This document shows, piece by piece, positions 43,574 to 53,809 of a DNA stretch of 64,000 nt. Both the position numbers and the translations under genes were made by a program. Numbering within the stretch: position 1 is the stretch's first letter; each line of letters opens with the position of its first letter. The notes beneath the pieces are model-generated. The model was not told the origin of the DNA. It made no database searches and saw only the letters and a list, made by a program, of their open reading frames with translations. Source of the stretch: an uncultured Collinsella sp. (GTDB lineage Bacteria > Actinomycetota > Coriobacteriia > Coriobacteriales > Coriobacteriaceae); assembly GCA_902482035.1 (NCBI GenBank), contig CABSYW010000002.1, positions 18,986 through 82,985 of the forward strand. The letters run 5' to 3'.

Positions 43574-46500
43574 ATGCTTGATCGCCGTTCGTTACTTGTT
43601 GCCGGAGCGTCCTCGCTGGCGAGCATTATGTTGCCGCGCGTGCCGGGAAGCGCAAACGCCTTCATATTGCCGATCGCGCCCACCGAAGCCTATGCCGACG
43701 AAAAAGACCCCTTCAGGGTGCTCGTTCTCTCGCGCACCATGTTTGGTGTGGTCGTGGTCGACGTCGCCAACAAGAATACGCCCATCACGGGTGCCCAGGT
43801 CACGCTCACATCGCGCTATGCCGCAGGCAAGCAGCTCACCGCCACTACCGATGAAGAAGGCACGGCCATCTTTGAGGTCGCGCCGCTTTCGGAAGGCTAC
43901 GTGGACGAGGCAACGCTTCTCGACGCGTACGACTTTAACGGCGGCATCTCCATTAGCATGGCGGGCTACCGTGATGTCGAGATTCCCCTTGCGCGTATCC
44001 AGGGCGGCACCGCCATAACCGCGCCCACGCGTCCGCTTTCCGACGGCGAGCCGTACTTCCGCCAGCTCACATTCGACGAATGGGACATCCAGTACGCCGA
44101 CGCCACGTTTATGGCAATGCCAGCGGACGAAGCAGCAAACGACCAGCCCGACACGCACGCTTTTACCGTGCAGGCTCATCTGCCGCAGGGCGGGCAGGCA
44201 ACGTTGCATATCAATAAAGTGATGCCCGCTGCGGGCAGCTCAACCGAAACCGTCACGCAGATCGGCCAGATCAAGGCCAGCGCATCGGGCGCGGATAATC
44301 TGGCGACGTTCACGCTTGAAGACACGTTCCTCGATGCAGCTTCGGGCCTTCTGGAGGAAGGGTGCAAGCTGCGCTTTATGCTCGACTACCAGGGCAAAAC
44401 CTACACGCTCTCATCCCCTATGGCCGTTGTCACCGCGCCGGCTGCAAAGGCGGAATCGGGCTCGACCACCATCATTCCCACCACCATGGACCAAGAGATC
44501 ACTCCGTTTGATTTCCCCGCGGCGTTTCCCGGTATCGGCGGCAATAAGTTCACGTGTTGGATGCCCACATTTCCAATCCTCTTCGATTTCTCGTTTGCTG
44601 GATACGTGCTGTTTGGCGGAGGATACAAACCAGCCAGCTATATGAACGATTCGGGCAACCCTGATCCGGAATACTGGAAGAAATCGCCGCGCGAGTCGGG
44701 CGCCAAGCAGGCAAACCGCTACCTCGACGAAATGGAGGGGAAGTGGAATCAGTACAAGAGTATGAGTGCCGGCTCGGGCACCGATCCAAGAAACACCAAG
44801 CTGCTTCGTCACCACTGCACGCTGCTGTTCACGATGGACATCGCCACACAGCTGTACGGCTCGCTCGCCTACGACTGGGTGGGCAAAACCTGGGGCAACA
44901 ACAACGATCCCGCATACGGCAATATTAAGGCACTCTTCCAAGTAAGAACCGACCTCAATTGGACCGAGCAGTTTACCCTAGGACCGGTGCCGTTTTTCCT
45001 AAACGTCAACCCCTGGGTGCTGGCGAAGCTGGCGCTCGCCGTGGGTGCCCACACGCACGGCAGCGGCGCGGCGTTTTTTAAAAACATTTCGCTCGACTAT
45101 TCAAACACCTCGGGCTCGTTCACCATCCAGATCGGGCTTGCCGTCACCTTTGGCGCCGGCGTTGCAGGCGTCGCTTCGTCTGCCGTGCGCGGCGCCGCAT
45201 CCCTCACGCTGTTCATTGGGTACGAGAAGGCAGATGGACACCAGCTTCCGCGACTGCGCGTAGGCGCAGACGTCGATGTCGATGTGATACTCCAGTTCGT
45301 CATGTTCAAGTGGACCACCAAGGCTTGGTCGGGGTCGTGGCCCACACTCCTCGATTCGTGGAATATGTCGGTGAACAATGGCAACCAGTATGTGCTCCAG
45401 CGCTCTGAGCTCGCATTGGGTGGAGATACGCCTTACACGTTGGATGCCCGCTTCGGCACGGCCGGCAACGCCGAGGCAGGCGGCGTGCCGCAATTTATCG
45501 CATCGGCCACCATCGTCACCAACGCTGAGCTGCTCGCACGCGCCGAGGTTAAGGCCACTGCCGTAAACGTCGCGCCCGTCGTGCGCGATTGGGATCAAGC
45601 GGTCACGCGCATTGAGCTCGAGGCAGATGCAGAAAGCGACGACACGGGACAGATCGAGCATTTCGTCCACGCACTGATAGAGAACGACGAAAACGCCGCG
45701 ACGATGTATAAGTACACCTATATCGGGCAGACGAAGGACGCCGTTGCGGACCCCAACGCCAATTCTGCTGGTGTATCGGAGGACGAGCGTGGCGGCATCA
45801 AGCCCTCGAGCGACAACGTGCTGTTTGCTGGCGTGCTCAGCGAAGCCCACATGAAGCTGGCGATGATCGCCGGCGTGGAGTGCCTGTTCCGTATCGCCTC
45901 GGTGCGCTACGGCGAGAATGGTCGCTCGCGCCTGGTGGTGCATACAAAAACGAACGGCACGTGGTCCGCTCCCACGCCCGTGGACTTCCCCCTTGGGTTT
46001 GGCGAGGGCGACGTGGAGCGCAGCGGCATATTCGATTACGACTTCGACGCGTGGAATATACAGACGGGAGGGGAAACCAAGACGCCTACGTGCTGCTGGT
46101 CTCGGGCGAGCGCCCCGCCGGCGACAACACCCATTTCGATACGGCGAGCACATCCGGCATGCTGTCCGTTGTGCGTCTGCGCATCAGCAACGACGGAGTT
46201 CGCGTGATGTCGCACACGTCGTGGCGCAGCATCTCGCGCGGCCGCCTTCAGGAGGATGGCTACCATTGCCTGCAGTGCCCGCGTATCACGGTGGGCAAGA
46301 CGCTGGTCGACGGGCGCCTGTCGGGTGCCTACCTTCACCGCCGCGGGACCACCGCAGAAAAGGCGCTCGGCAGCGAGGCTGAGGTTGCGCTGGAGTGCTT
46401 TACCCTATGGTCGGACATTTCGGGCGACAGCCTGACGTTCCGCCAAGTTCTCCGCTTTCCGCAAGCACCGTCGAGTATCGAGCTGGGTGAGCCCGAGAAT

Positions 46501-47940
46501 ATCAACGGCAAAATGGTAGTGCCCGTTGCATACGAGACCGCAGACGGTTGCGGCTGCGCATCGTACGCCGTGATCGGCCAGTCCATCGCGGGCTGGGGCG
46601 TTATGTCGCCAGATGCCACAGTACCCCACGCGGTGCCGTGGCCGCAGCACACGGGCTTTTTGGCAACTGTCAACGAGCAGCTGCAGCATGTTACGTGGAC
46701 GCGAGGCGCATCGGCATTTGCAACGCAGCCCGTGGGTGCCGCAGGCTGTGGCCCGGCATCGTTTAGCGTAAGCAACAACGGCAGGTGCGTGCTCTATGTA
46801 GAGAACACCGATGGCAAGGTGGGACAAACCTACGACGAAGAAGGCAACCCGGTTGCAGTGATGGGCAAGCACTTCCGCATCTTCGCCAGCACCTTGGCGG
46901 GCGATCTGTTCACGGAGCCGTTTGTGATGTGCGAGCTGGACCATCCCGTCGATCAGATAACGACATTTTTGACGTCGGGAGGCATGCTCTCCGCGCTCGC
47001 CACGCACATTGTGAGCACGGAGAAGAGCGAGGCAGAGCTGCACGACATCGAAGTGCCCTTGGTGGCGTGTGCCACTCCGACGGGCGCCGTTGCTACCTCG
47101 GGCGCGGTGGTGCCCGGAGCAGCAGGCGAATCCTTCATGGTCACGGTGCGAAACGACGGCAACACCTTACTGACCGCCGGCACGATCGATCTGTACCGAG
47201 AGGGCTCCAGCCAGCCGTTCTCCAGCGCATCCATCGGATTCGGAGTGAACGCACGCATGGCTTCGATCTACGATCCAGAGCTTGCCGAGGACGCTTCGGC
47301 CAACGATATGGCACACGTGAAGTACGCGCTCGAGACGCTGGGCGCACGTTTTGCAACGCACCCGCTGGTAGCCGACAACGGCAACGCCGTGCTGGCACCG
47401 GGTTGCACGGCACAGTTCCGTATGAGCTTCGCCATCCCCGAGAGTTGGAGCGACGAAGTGGGCAAACGTGTAACGCTGTATGCGAAGGCGCGTAATCTGG
47501 TGGCGCTCGATCCCGTAACGCTCGAAGAAATTCGACCGGGCGCGAACTCGGCGCTGGGTGCTGTACTGCACGAGCTCCACGTGCCCGACGCGGCATGCGA
47601 ACGCTCAGAAGTTCAGGTCGGCGTATGCGACAGCGCGGACGCCACAGGGCTTCACGACGCCCCGATGACGGCGGACGGCGATGGTGGCTCAAGTGGCGGC
47701 GGTACTGACGAGGGCGGCGGCTCCGGCGGAAGCAGCTCCGGCAGTGGCAAGGACCACGGCAATAACAAGCGCTCCGGAAAAGCGGGCGCGCTTGCGGGCA
47801 CGGGCGATGCCAACGCTCCCCTCACGGCAGCCGCTGCAGCACTCGCCGCGGCAGGCGCCGGCCTCGTCGCCTACAGTGCCCGCCGCACGGCGCTCGAGAT
47901 CGACACCGCCAATGAGGCCAATTCGGATAGGCCTCGCTAG
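43574..47940 (+). pseudogene. Tat-exported LAxTG-anchored surface protein, frameshifted in a G run
   Basis: Joined, this is about 1455 residues. The ATG at 43574 (GGGAGCC upstream) opens a twin-arginine signal (DRRSLLVAGASSLASIM). Residues 55-120 resemble a carboxypeptidase-regulatory/Cna-B fold (PITGAQVTLTSRY, TDEEGTAIFEVAP). The C-terminus has a Gly/Ser linker, LAGTGD as a sortase-like motif, a hydrophobic stretch and a basic tail (YSARRTAL). The frame breaks at GGGG (46070-46073): the first frame ends at 46207 while the homologous text continues as GNQDAYVLLVSG in the -1 frame to 47940. One extra G would repair it. Function unknown; no adhesin or enzyme fold is recognised in the 1000-residue core. 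Confidence 0.82.
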
Positions 47941-47988
47941 CTCCTAGTTACTTTTGTGAGAGGCGCCGACTCGGCTCATCGAACATCA

Positions 47989-48024
47989 AATGGGCTGGTT
48001 CTGAATACCCAGAGCCAGCCCATT
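47989..48024. terminator. Bidirectional terminator
   Basis: AATGGGCTGGTTCTG pairs with CCAGAGCCAGCCCATT (one or two mismatches) between the convergent stops of the surface protein (47940) and the membrane protein (48030). Confidence 0.85.
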
Positions 48025-48029
48025 ACGCA

Positions 48030-48614
48030 TTAGATGTCGTCAGAGGAGTCGAGTTCTGCCTCGAGCTTGGCACGGCGTCTTTTCGCCGTGAAAAACGTTG
48101 CGCACAGGGCAGCAAACGTGGCCGCGAAAATCGTCGCACCGCAGAACACGCCCGTGGCCAGGTTCGCCAACCAAAAGACGCTTTCGAGCGGTACGATCTG
48201 CGCCTCAGCGATACAGCGCATTGCGGCAATAACAAGAGCGAACGCGGCGCCGCTAAGACCGCTGACAAGCAGGAAATATCCAACAGGAAGATGCTCGGTT
48301 TGCCCAAAACGATTGGTATCGACATAGCCCTTCCGCGTTTGCAGTCCTGCGCAAATCAACATCACGAGAACGAGCCACAAATACATGGCTGCCTCGAACG
48401 GCGTTGCAAAGCCATGCGGCATTTCACTGGCGTCGCTGTGAACCCACGCAACCTGTCGAGCTATAAACTGGTAGAAAAAGATCATCAACATGCCAAACGA
48501 AAGCAGCACGAAACCAATCTTGTAGATCTTCGCGCTCTCGGCCTCCAGGCGCTCATCCTTTGGGCCGGCATATTCACGCCACTTTTGCACGAGTTTTAAA
48601 TCTTCAAATTTCAT
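48030..48614 (-). CDS. Four-span membrane protein paired with an XRE regulator
   Basis: A 194-residue protein with a cytoplasmic N-terminal 30 residues and four hydrophobic segments (IGFVLLSFGMLMIFFYQFIA, AAMYLWLVLVMLICAGL, LLVSGLSGAAFALVIAAM and VFCGATIFAATFAALCATF), ending in a charged tail. It starts 9 bases after the XRE gene stop and is surely co-transcribed. Small XRE plus membrane-protein pairs of this kind are common in Gram-positive genomes and are mostly uncharacterised. Confidence 0.78.
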   Translation of the reverse strand: MKFEDLKLVQKWREYAGPKDERLEAESAKIYKIGFVLLSFGMLMIFFYQFIARQVAWVHSDASEMPHGFATPFEAAMYLWLVLVMLICAGLQTRKGYVDTNRFGQTEHLPVGYFLLVSGLSGAAFALVIAAMRCIAEAQIVPLESVFWLANLATGVFCGATIFAATFAALCATFFTAKRRRAKLEAELDSSDDI

Positions 48615-48623
48615 AGCGAACTC

Positions 48624-48854
48624 CTAAAGAGCGTCAGGGTCGACGTCGCTCTCGTCTTCCCAAAACAAGTCGTTCAACGTAACGCGTAGCGCTTTACAGA
48701 TTGCCACGCACAAATTGAGCGTGGGGTTGTAGCCGCCCGCCTCGATCAGGCCGATGGTCTGGCGCGTAACGCCCACGGCCTCGGCCAGGTCAGCTTGCGA
48801 AAGGCCAACCGCCGCGCGCGCCGCCTTCATGCGTAGGTTCCTTTTGCCCGGCAT
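48624..48854 (-). CDS. Small XRE-family HTH regulator
   Basis: A 76-residue single-domain repressor-like protein: RMKAARAAVGLSQADLAEAV, then GVTRQTIGLIEAGGYNPTLN, ending in LFWEDESD. This is the YozG-like stand-alone Cro/CI fold. The ATG at 48854 has AAAGGAACTCC upstream. Several TGACAGATAT-like sites lie just upstream, consistent with self-repression of this gene and the coupled membrane protein. Confidence 0.88.
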   Translation of the reverse strand: MPGKRNLRMKAARAAVGLSQADLAEAVGVTRQTIGLIEAGGYNPTLNLCVAICKALRVTLNDLFWEDESDVDPDAL

Positions 48855-48875
48855 GGAGTTCCTTTCGTAGTAATG

Positions 48876-48965
48876 GACAGATATCCGTTGCAACATGACA
48901 GAAATATATTGCATCCATCAAAGGATGTCAACTATATCTGTCATTATGAAAACCATGTCTGTCAT
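48876..48965 (-). promoter_or_regulatory. Cluster of TGACAGATAT-like operator sites
   Basis: Four related half-sites occur within 90 bases: GACAGATAT (48876), TGACAGAAATAT (48896) and, inverted, ATATCTGTCA (48934) and ATGTCTGTCAT (48955). The central two form an inverted repeat. The arrangement upstream of the XRE gene suggests cooperative autoregulation. Confidence 0.55.
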
Positions 48966-49192
48966 CGCCATGCAGACATACCAATTTCAATTCGCTATTC
49001 AAACTTACTCGGACAAAACCGACTCGGGTTTCTCCGAGTAAACGTGATTGATAGTCGATCGATGTGCCCGCTCGTGCGATCAGCATCGTTCGATTTTGTT
49101 TAGTAAAACTAGATCCCTATTAAATAAAATTCATCTGTATCCAAATTTGTTTAACAATGCCGCGCTACCACTAAACACTATCCCTGTTAATC

Positions 49193-49206
49193 CGAACGAT
49201 TGTTCG
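49193..49206 (+). promoter_or_regulatory. LexA/Cheo-box-like palindrome upstream of topoisomerase genes
   Basis: CGAACGATTGTTCG is a CGAAC-N4-GTTCG dyad, close to the Gram-positive LexA consensus CGAACRNRYGTTYG. It lies 16 bases upstream of the predicted -35 element of the topoisomerase operon. The position is unusual for simple LexA repression, so another dyad-binding protein is possible. The rest of 48966-49192 is AT-rich and shows only a small hairpin at 49022-49039. Confidence 0.45.
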
Positions 49207-49222
49207 ATGGATTTCGTGTTGG

Positions 49223-49251
49223 TTGGAATCGCCTGTGGACTGGGCTATGCT
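49223..49251 (+). promoter_or_regulatory. Sigma-70-type promoter of the topoisomerase operon
   Basis: TTGGAA (49223-49228) and TATGCT (49246-49251) are separated by 17 bases, 55 bases before the start codon at 49306. Confidence 0.6.
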
Positions 49252-49305
49252 ACCTTGACTATCTACATGACTTAAACGCAGCAAAGGAGCACCGAGAGAG
49301 CGAGT

Positions 49306-51303
49306 ATGGCAAAAAACACCGCAAACTATGGTAACGACAGTATCCGCCAGCTCAAGGACGAGGAACGCGTACGCCTGCGCCCCGCCGTCATCTTTGGCTC
49401 GGACGGGCTCGACGGTTGCGCGCATGCCGCCTTCGAGATCCTGTCCAACGCCGTTGACGAGGCGCGCCAGGGCTACGGCAAGCTCATCACCCTTACCGCC
49501 TTTCGCGATGGCTCTATCCAGGTAGAGGACAATGGCCGTGGCTGCCCGCTCGACTGGAACCCTTCCGAGAAGCGCTTTAACTGGGAGCTCGTCTTCTGCG
49601 AGCTCTACGCCGGTGGCAAGTATAACAACAACCAGGGCGGCGACTACGACTTCTCGCTCGGCACCAACGGCCTGGGCTCCTGCGCGACCCAGTACGCCTC
49701 CGAGTACATGGACGTCACGGTTTGGCGCGATGGCAACAAGTACTCCCTGCACTTTAAGAAGGGCAAGGTCGTCGGTGCCAAAAAGAAGGCACTCGAGATT
49801 GAGCCCAGCGACGAGAACCGCACCGGCACCACCATCAAGTGGCGCCCCGATCTTGAGGTCTTTACCTCGATTAGCATTCCCCACGATTGGTATCGCGAAA
49901 CCATGCGCCGTCAGGCCGTGGTCAACGCTAACGTGACCTTCCGCCTGCGTATCGAGGGCGACGATGGCGAGTTTTCCGAAGAGGATTTTTGCTATCCCAA
50001 GGGCATCGAGGACTATGTGCTCGAGAAGGTCGGTACCGACTACCTTACCGAGCCCTTCTTTATCGAGGCCGACCGTCGCGGTCGCGATCGCGAGGACCTG
50101 CCCGATTACAACGTAAAAATCACCGCGTGCATATGCTTCTCGCGCACCTTCATGATGCAGGAGTACTACCACAACTCATCGTGGCTCGAGAACGGCGGCT
50201 CGCCCGAGAAGGCTGCCCGTAGCGCTCTGACCAGCGCCATCGATGCCTACATCAAGCAACAAGGCAAGTACAACAAAAACGAGAGCGGCATTAAGTGGCA
50301 GGACGTCCAGGACTGTCTGGTGCTGGTGACCAACTGCTTCTCCACCCAGACGTCCTACGAAAACCAGACCAAGAAGGCCATCAATAACCGCTTTATCCAG
50401 CAGGCCATGACGGCCTTCTTTAAGGAGCGCCTCTCGACCTACCTGATCGAGAACAAAGACGCCGCCAACAAGATCATGGAACAGGTGCTCATCAACAAGC
50501 GCTCGCGCGAGAACGCCGAGAAGACGCGTCAGAGCATCAAGACCAACCTGCAGCAGAAGACCGACATGGCCAACCGTGTGCAGAAGTTCATCGACTGCCG
50601 CTCCAAGGACAAGAGCCGCCGCGAGATCTACATCGTAGAGGGCGACTCGGCAGCAGGCGCCATTCGCACCTCGCGCGATGCCGAGTTCCAGGGTGTCATG
50701 CCCGTCCGAGGCAAGATCCTCAACTGCCTGAAGGAGGACTATCCGCGCATCTTTAAGTCCGACATCATCATGGACCTCATGCGCGTGCTGGGCTGCGGTG
50801 TGGAGATCAAGGACAAGCGTATCAAGAATCTTGGCGCCTTCGACCTGGACAACCTCAACTGGAACAAGGTCATCATCTGTACGGACGCCGACGTCGACGG
50901 TTATCACATCCGCACGCTCGTGCTCACCATGCTCTATCGCCTGGTGCCCACACTTATCGACGAGGGCTACGTGTATATCGCCGAGTCGCCGCTCTACGAG
51001 ATCAACTGCAAAGAGAAGACCTACTTTGCCTACACCGAGCTCGAGAAGAACGGCATCCTTAAGGAGATCGGCGACCAGAAGTGCTCCATCAACCGCTCCA
51101 AGGGTCTTGGTGAGAACGATCCGGACATGATGTGGCTCACTACCATGAACCCCGAGACGCGGCGCCTGATCAAGGTGGAGCCCGAGGACGTCACCAGGAT
51201 GGAAACTATGTTCAACCTGTTGCTGGGCAACGACGAGGCAGGCCGCAAGCGCCATATCTCCGAGCACGGCAAGGAATACCTGGACCAGCTGGACCTGCAG
51301 TAG
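49306..51303 (+). CDS. Divergent type II topoisomerase subunit B (GyrB/ParE-like)
   Basis: A 665-residue ATPase subunit. The GHKL motifs are ILSNAVDEA near residue 47, VEDNGRG near 74 and GTNGLGSC near 118. The TOPRIM metal site appears as EGDSAAG (usual EGDSAGG) near residue 449, with DADVDGYHI near 526 and the end of the domain near QKCSINRSKGLGEND. It lacks the long insertions of large gyrases but differs from canonical GyrB at several conserved positions. It forms an operon with the A subunit 45 bases downstream. It may be topoisomerase IV or an extra enzyme; canonical gyrase genes are not in the window. Confidence 0.88.
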   Translation: MAKNTANYGNDSIRQLKDEERVRLRPAVIFGSDGLDGCAHAAFEILSNAVDEARQGYGKLITLTAFRDGSIQVEDNGRGCPLDWNPSEKRFNWELVFCELYAGGKYNNNQGGDYDFSLGTNGLGSCATQYASEYMDVTVWRDGNKYSLHFKKGKVVGAKKKALEIEPSDENRTGTTIKWRPDLEVFTSISIPHDWYRETMRRQAVVNANVTFRLRIEGDDGEFSEEDFCYPKGIEDYVLEKVGTDYLTEPFFIEADRRGRDREDLPDYNVKITACICFSRTFMMQEYYHNSSWLENGGSPEKAARSALTSAIDAYIKQQGKYNKNESGIKWQDVQDCLVLVTNCFSTQTSYENQTKKAINNRFIQQAMTAFFKERLSTYLIENKDAANKIMEQVLINKRSRENAEKTRQSIKTNLQQKTDMANRVQKFIDCRSKDKSRREIYIVEGDSAAGAIRTSRDAEFQGVMPVRGKILNCLKEDYPRIFKSDIIMDLMRVLGCGVEIKDKRIKNLGAFDLDNLNWNKVIICTDADVDGYHIRTLVLTMLYRLVPTLIDEGYVYIAESPLYEINCKEKTYFAYTELEKNGILKEIGDQKCSINRSKGLGENDPDMMWLTTMNPETRRLIKVEPEDVTRMETMFNLLLGNDEAGRKRHISEHGKEYLDQLDLQ

Positions 51304-51348
51304 CAGCAAATCGATAACGACGGCCCATAAGAAGTTCAAGAGGATATC

Positions 51349-53589
51349 GTGGCAAAGAAGAAGACGAAGAACCAGCCAAAGAAAAAGCAGGTTAACGCCG
51401 AGAACGTCATCGGCCTGCACTCCGAGGTCACCGACCAGCCGATCACGCAGACGCTCGAGGTCAACTACATGCCCTACGCCATGAGCGTCAACGTCTCGCG
51501 CGCGTTCCCCGAGATCGACGGCTTTAAGCCCTCGCATCGCAAGCTGCTCTACACCATGTACAAGATGGGTCTGCTCAAGGGCGAGCGCCAGAAGAGCGCC
51601 AACATCGTGGGTCAGACCATGAAGCTCAACCCGCACGGCGATGCCGCGATCTACGAGACGATGGTGCGTCTAGCCACCGGTAACGAGGCACTGCTCGCGC
51701 CGTTCGTTGAGTCGAAGGGCAACTTTGGCAAGTACTATTCGGGCGATCTGAGCTACGCCGCCTCGCGTTATACCGAGGCCAAGCTCTCCCCCATCAGCGC
51801 CGAGATCTTCAAGGACATCGACAAGGACCCGGTCGACTTCGTCGACAGCTACGACGGCGCCATGAAGGAACCGCGCCTGCTGCCCACCACGTTCCCCAAC
51901 ATCCTCGTCTCGGCCAATAAGGGCATCGGCGTCGCCATGGCGTCCGACATCTGTGGCTTCAACCTCAACGAGGTCTGCACCGCCGCGATGCACTACCTCA
52001 AGGATCCCGACTGCGACCTGCTTGAGTATATGCCCATGCCCGACTTCTCGACCGGCGGCGAGATCATCTACCGCCGCGAGGAGATGGAAAAGATTATCGA
52101 GACCGGCCTTGGCAGCTTCCAGATCCGCTCCCGCTGGCGCTGGATTCCCGAAGAGCGCATCATCGAGGTCTACGAGATCCCCTACACCACCAAGACCGAT
52201 GTCATCATCGAGCGCATCGTCAAGCTCTCCAAAGAGGGCAAGGTCAAGGAGATCGCTGACATCCGCGACGAGACCGACCTCTCGGGCCTGCGCATCGCCA
52301 TCGACCTTAAGCGCGGCGTCGACCCCGACAAGCTCATGGCCAAGCTCTATCGCTCGACCACGCTGCAGGATTCGTTCTCATGCAACTTCAACGTGCTCGT
52401 CGATGGTTATCCTCGCGTTATGGGCGTGCGCCAGATCTTGCACGAGTGGGTCAAGTGGCGTATTGAGTCCACGCGTCGCCGCATTAACTTTGACCTGGGC
52501 AAAAAGTCCGAGCGCCTGCACCTGCTGCACGGCCTCGAGGCGATCTTGCTCGACATCGACAAGGCCATCGCCATCATCCGTGGCACCAAGCTCGAAGCCG
52601 AGGTCGTGCCCAACCTTATGAAGGGTTTCGACATCGACGAGACCCAGGCCGAGTTTGTTGCCGAGCTTAAGCTCCGCAACATCAACGAGGAGTACATCCT
52701 CAACCGCACCAAGGACATCGCTAAGCTCGAAGGCGAGATTGCCGAGCTTGAGGAGATCCTCTCCAGCGAGGAGAACATCAAGAAGGTCATCAGCGACGAG
52801 CTGGCCGCGGTCAACAAGAAATACGTGATGCCGCGCCGCACGGGCAGGATCGAGCCCCATGAGGTTATCGAGGTAAGCCTGGAGCCCGAGGTCGAGGAGT
52901 ATCCGGTCACCATCATGCTCTCGCGCGATGGCTATCTCAAAAAGATGACGGACCGCGTGCTCAAAAAGGCCACCACGCTCAAGTACAAGGACGGCGACAA
53001 ACCCTTTATCGAATTCCCGTCCTCCAACACCCACGAGCTGCTGGTCTTTACCAACAAGAGCCAGGTGTACAAGTGCAAGGTTGCGGCCTTTGAGGACACC
53101 AAGTCGGCCCAGCTGGGCTCGTACCTGCCCACCGACCTCGAGATGGAACCCGACGAGAGCGTGATCTGGGTCATCGACCCCGAGGACTACAAGGCCGACG
53201 TGCTGTTCGTCTTTGAGAACGGCCGCGTGGTGCGCGTCGCGCTTTCTGGATACGTCACCAAGACCAACCGTAAGCGTCTCAAGAACGCCATCTACGGTGG
53301 CAGCAAGCTGCTGTATGCCCAGGTGCTCAAGGAGGACCGCGACATCGCGCTGGTCTCGAGCGACTATCGTTTGATGAACTTCAACACGTCGCTGCTCAAG
53401 ACCAAGACGACCACCAACACGCAGGGCGTCCAGGCCTTCACGGCAAAGAAGGGCCGCTCGGTCACCACGGTCGGCACGACCGAGGAGATTCTTGGCGCCG
53501 GCGTCTCGGCCGAAAAGTTCACCGCACAGAGCCTACCCTCCGCCGGTGCCCTCATGAAAGAAAACGACATGCCGAGTCTGTTTGACTAA
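51349..53589 (+). CDS. Divergent type II topoisomerase subunit A (GyrA/ParC-like)
   Basis: A 746-residue protein starting at GTG with AGAGGAT upstream. The N-terminal tail is very basic (KKKTKNQPKKKQ). The breakage-reunion domain holds EIDGFKPSHRKLLYTMYKMG, NPHGDAAIYETMVR and the catalytic Tyr in AASRYTEAKLSP near residue 142. A coiled-coil tower (KDIAKLEGEIAELEEILSS) and a C-terminal beta-pinwheel of about 230 residues (TIMLSRDGYLKKM, VFENGRVVRVALSGY) follow. A GyrA-box (QRRGGKG) is not seen, which favours a ParC-like role. Confidence 0.9.
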   Translation: MAKKKTKNQPKKKQVNAENVIGLHSEVTDQPITQTLEVNYMPYAMSVNVSRAFPEIDGFKPSHRKLLYTMYKMGLLKGERQKSANIVGQTMKLNPHGDAAIYETMVRLATGNEALLAPFVESKGNFGKYYSGDLSYAASRYTEAKLSPISAEIFKDIDKDPVDFVDSYDGAMKEPRLLPTTFPNILVSANKGIGVAMASDICGFNLNEVCTAAMHYLKDPDCDLLEYMPMPDFSTGGEIIYRREEMEKIIETGLGSFQIRSRWRWIPEERIIEVYEIPYTTKTDVIIERIVKLSKEGKVKEIADIRDETDLSGLRIAIDLKRGVDPDKLMAKLYRSTTLQDSFSCNFNVLVDGYPRVMGVRQILHEWVKWRIESTRRRINFDLGKKSERLHLLHGLEAILLDIDKAIAIIRGTKLEAEVVPNLMKGFDIDETQAEFVAELKLRNINEEYILNRTKDIAKLEGEIAELEEILSSEENIKKVISDELAAVNKKYVMPRRTGRIEPHEVIEVSLEPEVEEYPVTIMLSRDGYLKKMTDRVLKKATTLKYKDGDKPFIEFPSSNTHELLVFTNKSQVYKCKVAAFEDTKSAQLGSYLPTDLEMEPDESVIWVIDPEDYKADVLFVFENGRVVRVALSGYVTKTNRKRLKNAIYGGSKLLYAQVLKEDRDIALVSSDYRLMNFNTSLLKTKTTTNTQGVQAFTAKKGRSVTTVGTTEEILGAGVSAEKFTAQSLPSAGALMKENDMPSLFD

Positions 53590-53626
53590 AACAACGGTGG
53601 CCAAACCGTCATGGGTTTACAAAGCA

Positions 53627-53667
53627 GCGGGGCCCGGAGCGCAGCAACATCGCGCTCCGGGCCCCGC
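53627..53667 (+). terminator. Strong terminator of the topoisomerase operon
   Basis: GCGGGGCCCGGAGCGC and its exact complement (16 bases) surround a 9-base loop, 37 bases after the stop codon. The flank is not T-rich. Confidence 0.85.
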
Positions 53668-53745
53668 TCGTTGCAACGTAGTCGGAATAATAGGAATCCC
53701 CGTTTTTCACTCCTGCGATCCCACGGCACAAGGCATGTTAAGCCA

Positions 53746-53800
53746 TTAGCAAAACTTGCAAAATTTAGCAAAAGTTGCAAAAGTTAGCAAAACCTGCAAA
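53746..53800. repeat. Six tandem 9-10-bp repeats upstream of the ATPase remnant
   Basis: TTAGCAAAA and TTGCAAAA units alternate (TTAGCAAAAC, TTGCAAAAT, TTAGCAAAAG, TTGCAAAAG, TTAGCAAAAC, CTGCAAAGG). The last unit ends 9 bases before the ATG at 53810. Spacing, unit length and position parallel the TTATACC array upstream of the complete ATPase at 4453, with an unrelated sequence word. Confidence 0.88.
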
Positions 53801-53809
53801 GGGGCCACC

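Noticed and set aside
46061..46080. Programmed -1 ribosomal frameshifting at GGGGAAA
   Set aside because: The slippery word is imperfect, no downstream pseudoknot was evident, and a single-base deletion explains the break more simply; kept only as a remote alternative.
49022..49039. ACTCGG/CCGAGT hairpin as a terminator
   Set aside because: No gene ends towards it on either strand; it lies between two divergent promoters, so its role is unclear.
49171..51636. Long minus-strand frames opposite the topoisomerase genes
   Set aside because: Leu/Val/Asp-rich antisense shadows of two genes with unmistakable motifs.
53746..53800. CRISPR-like array
   Set aside because: Units of 9-10 bases follow each other without spacers, unlike CRISPR repeats of 23-40 bases with unique spacers.
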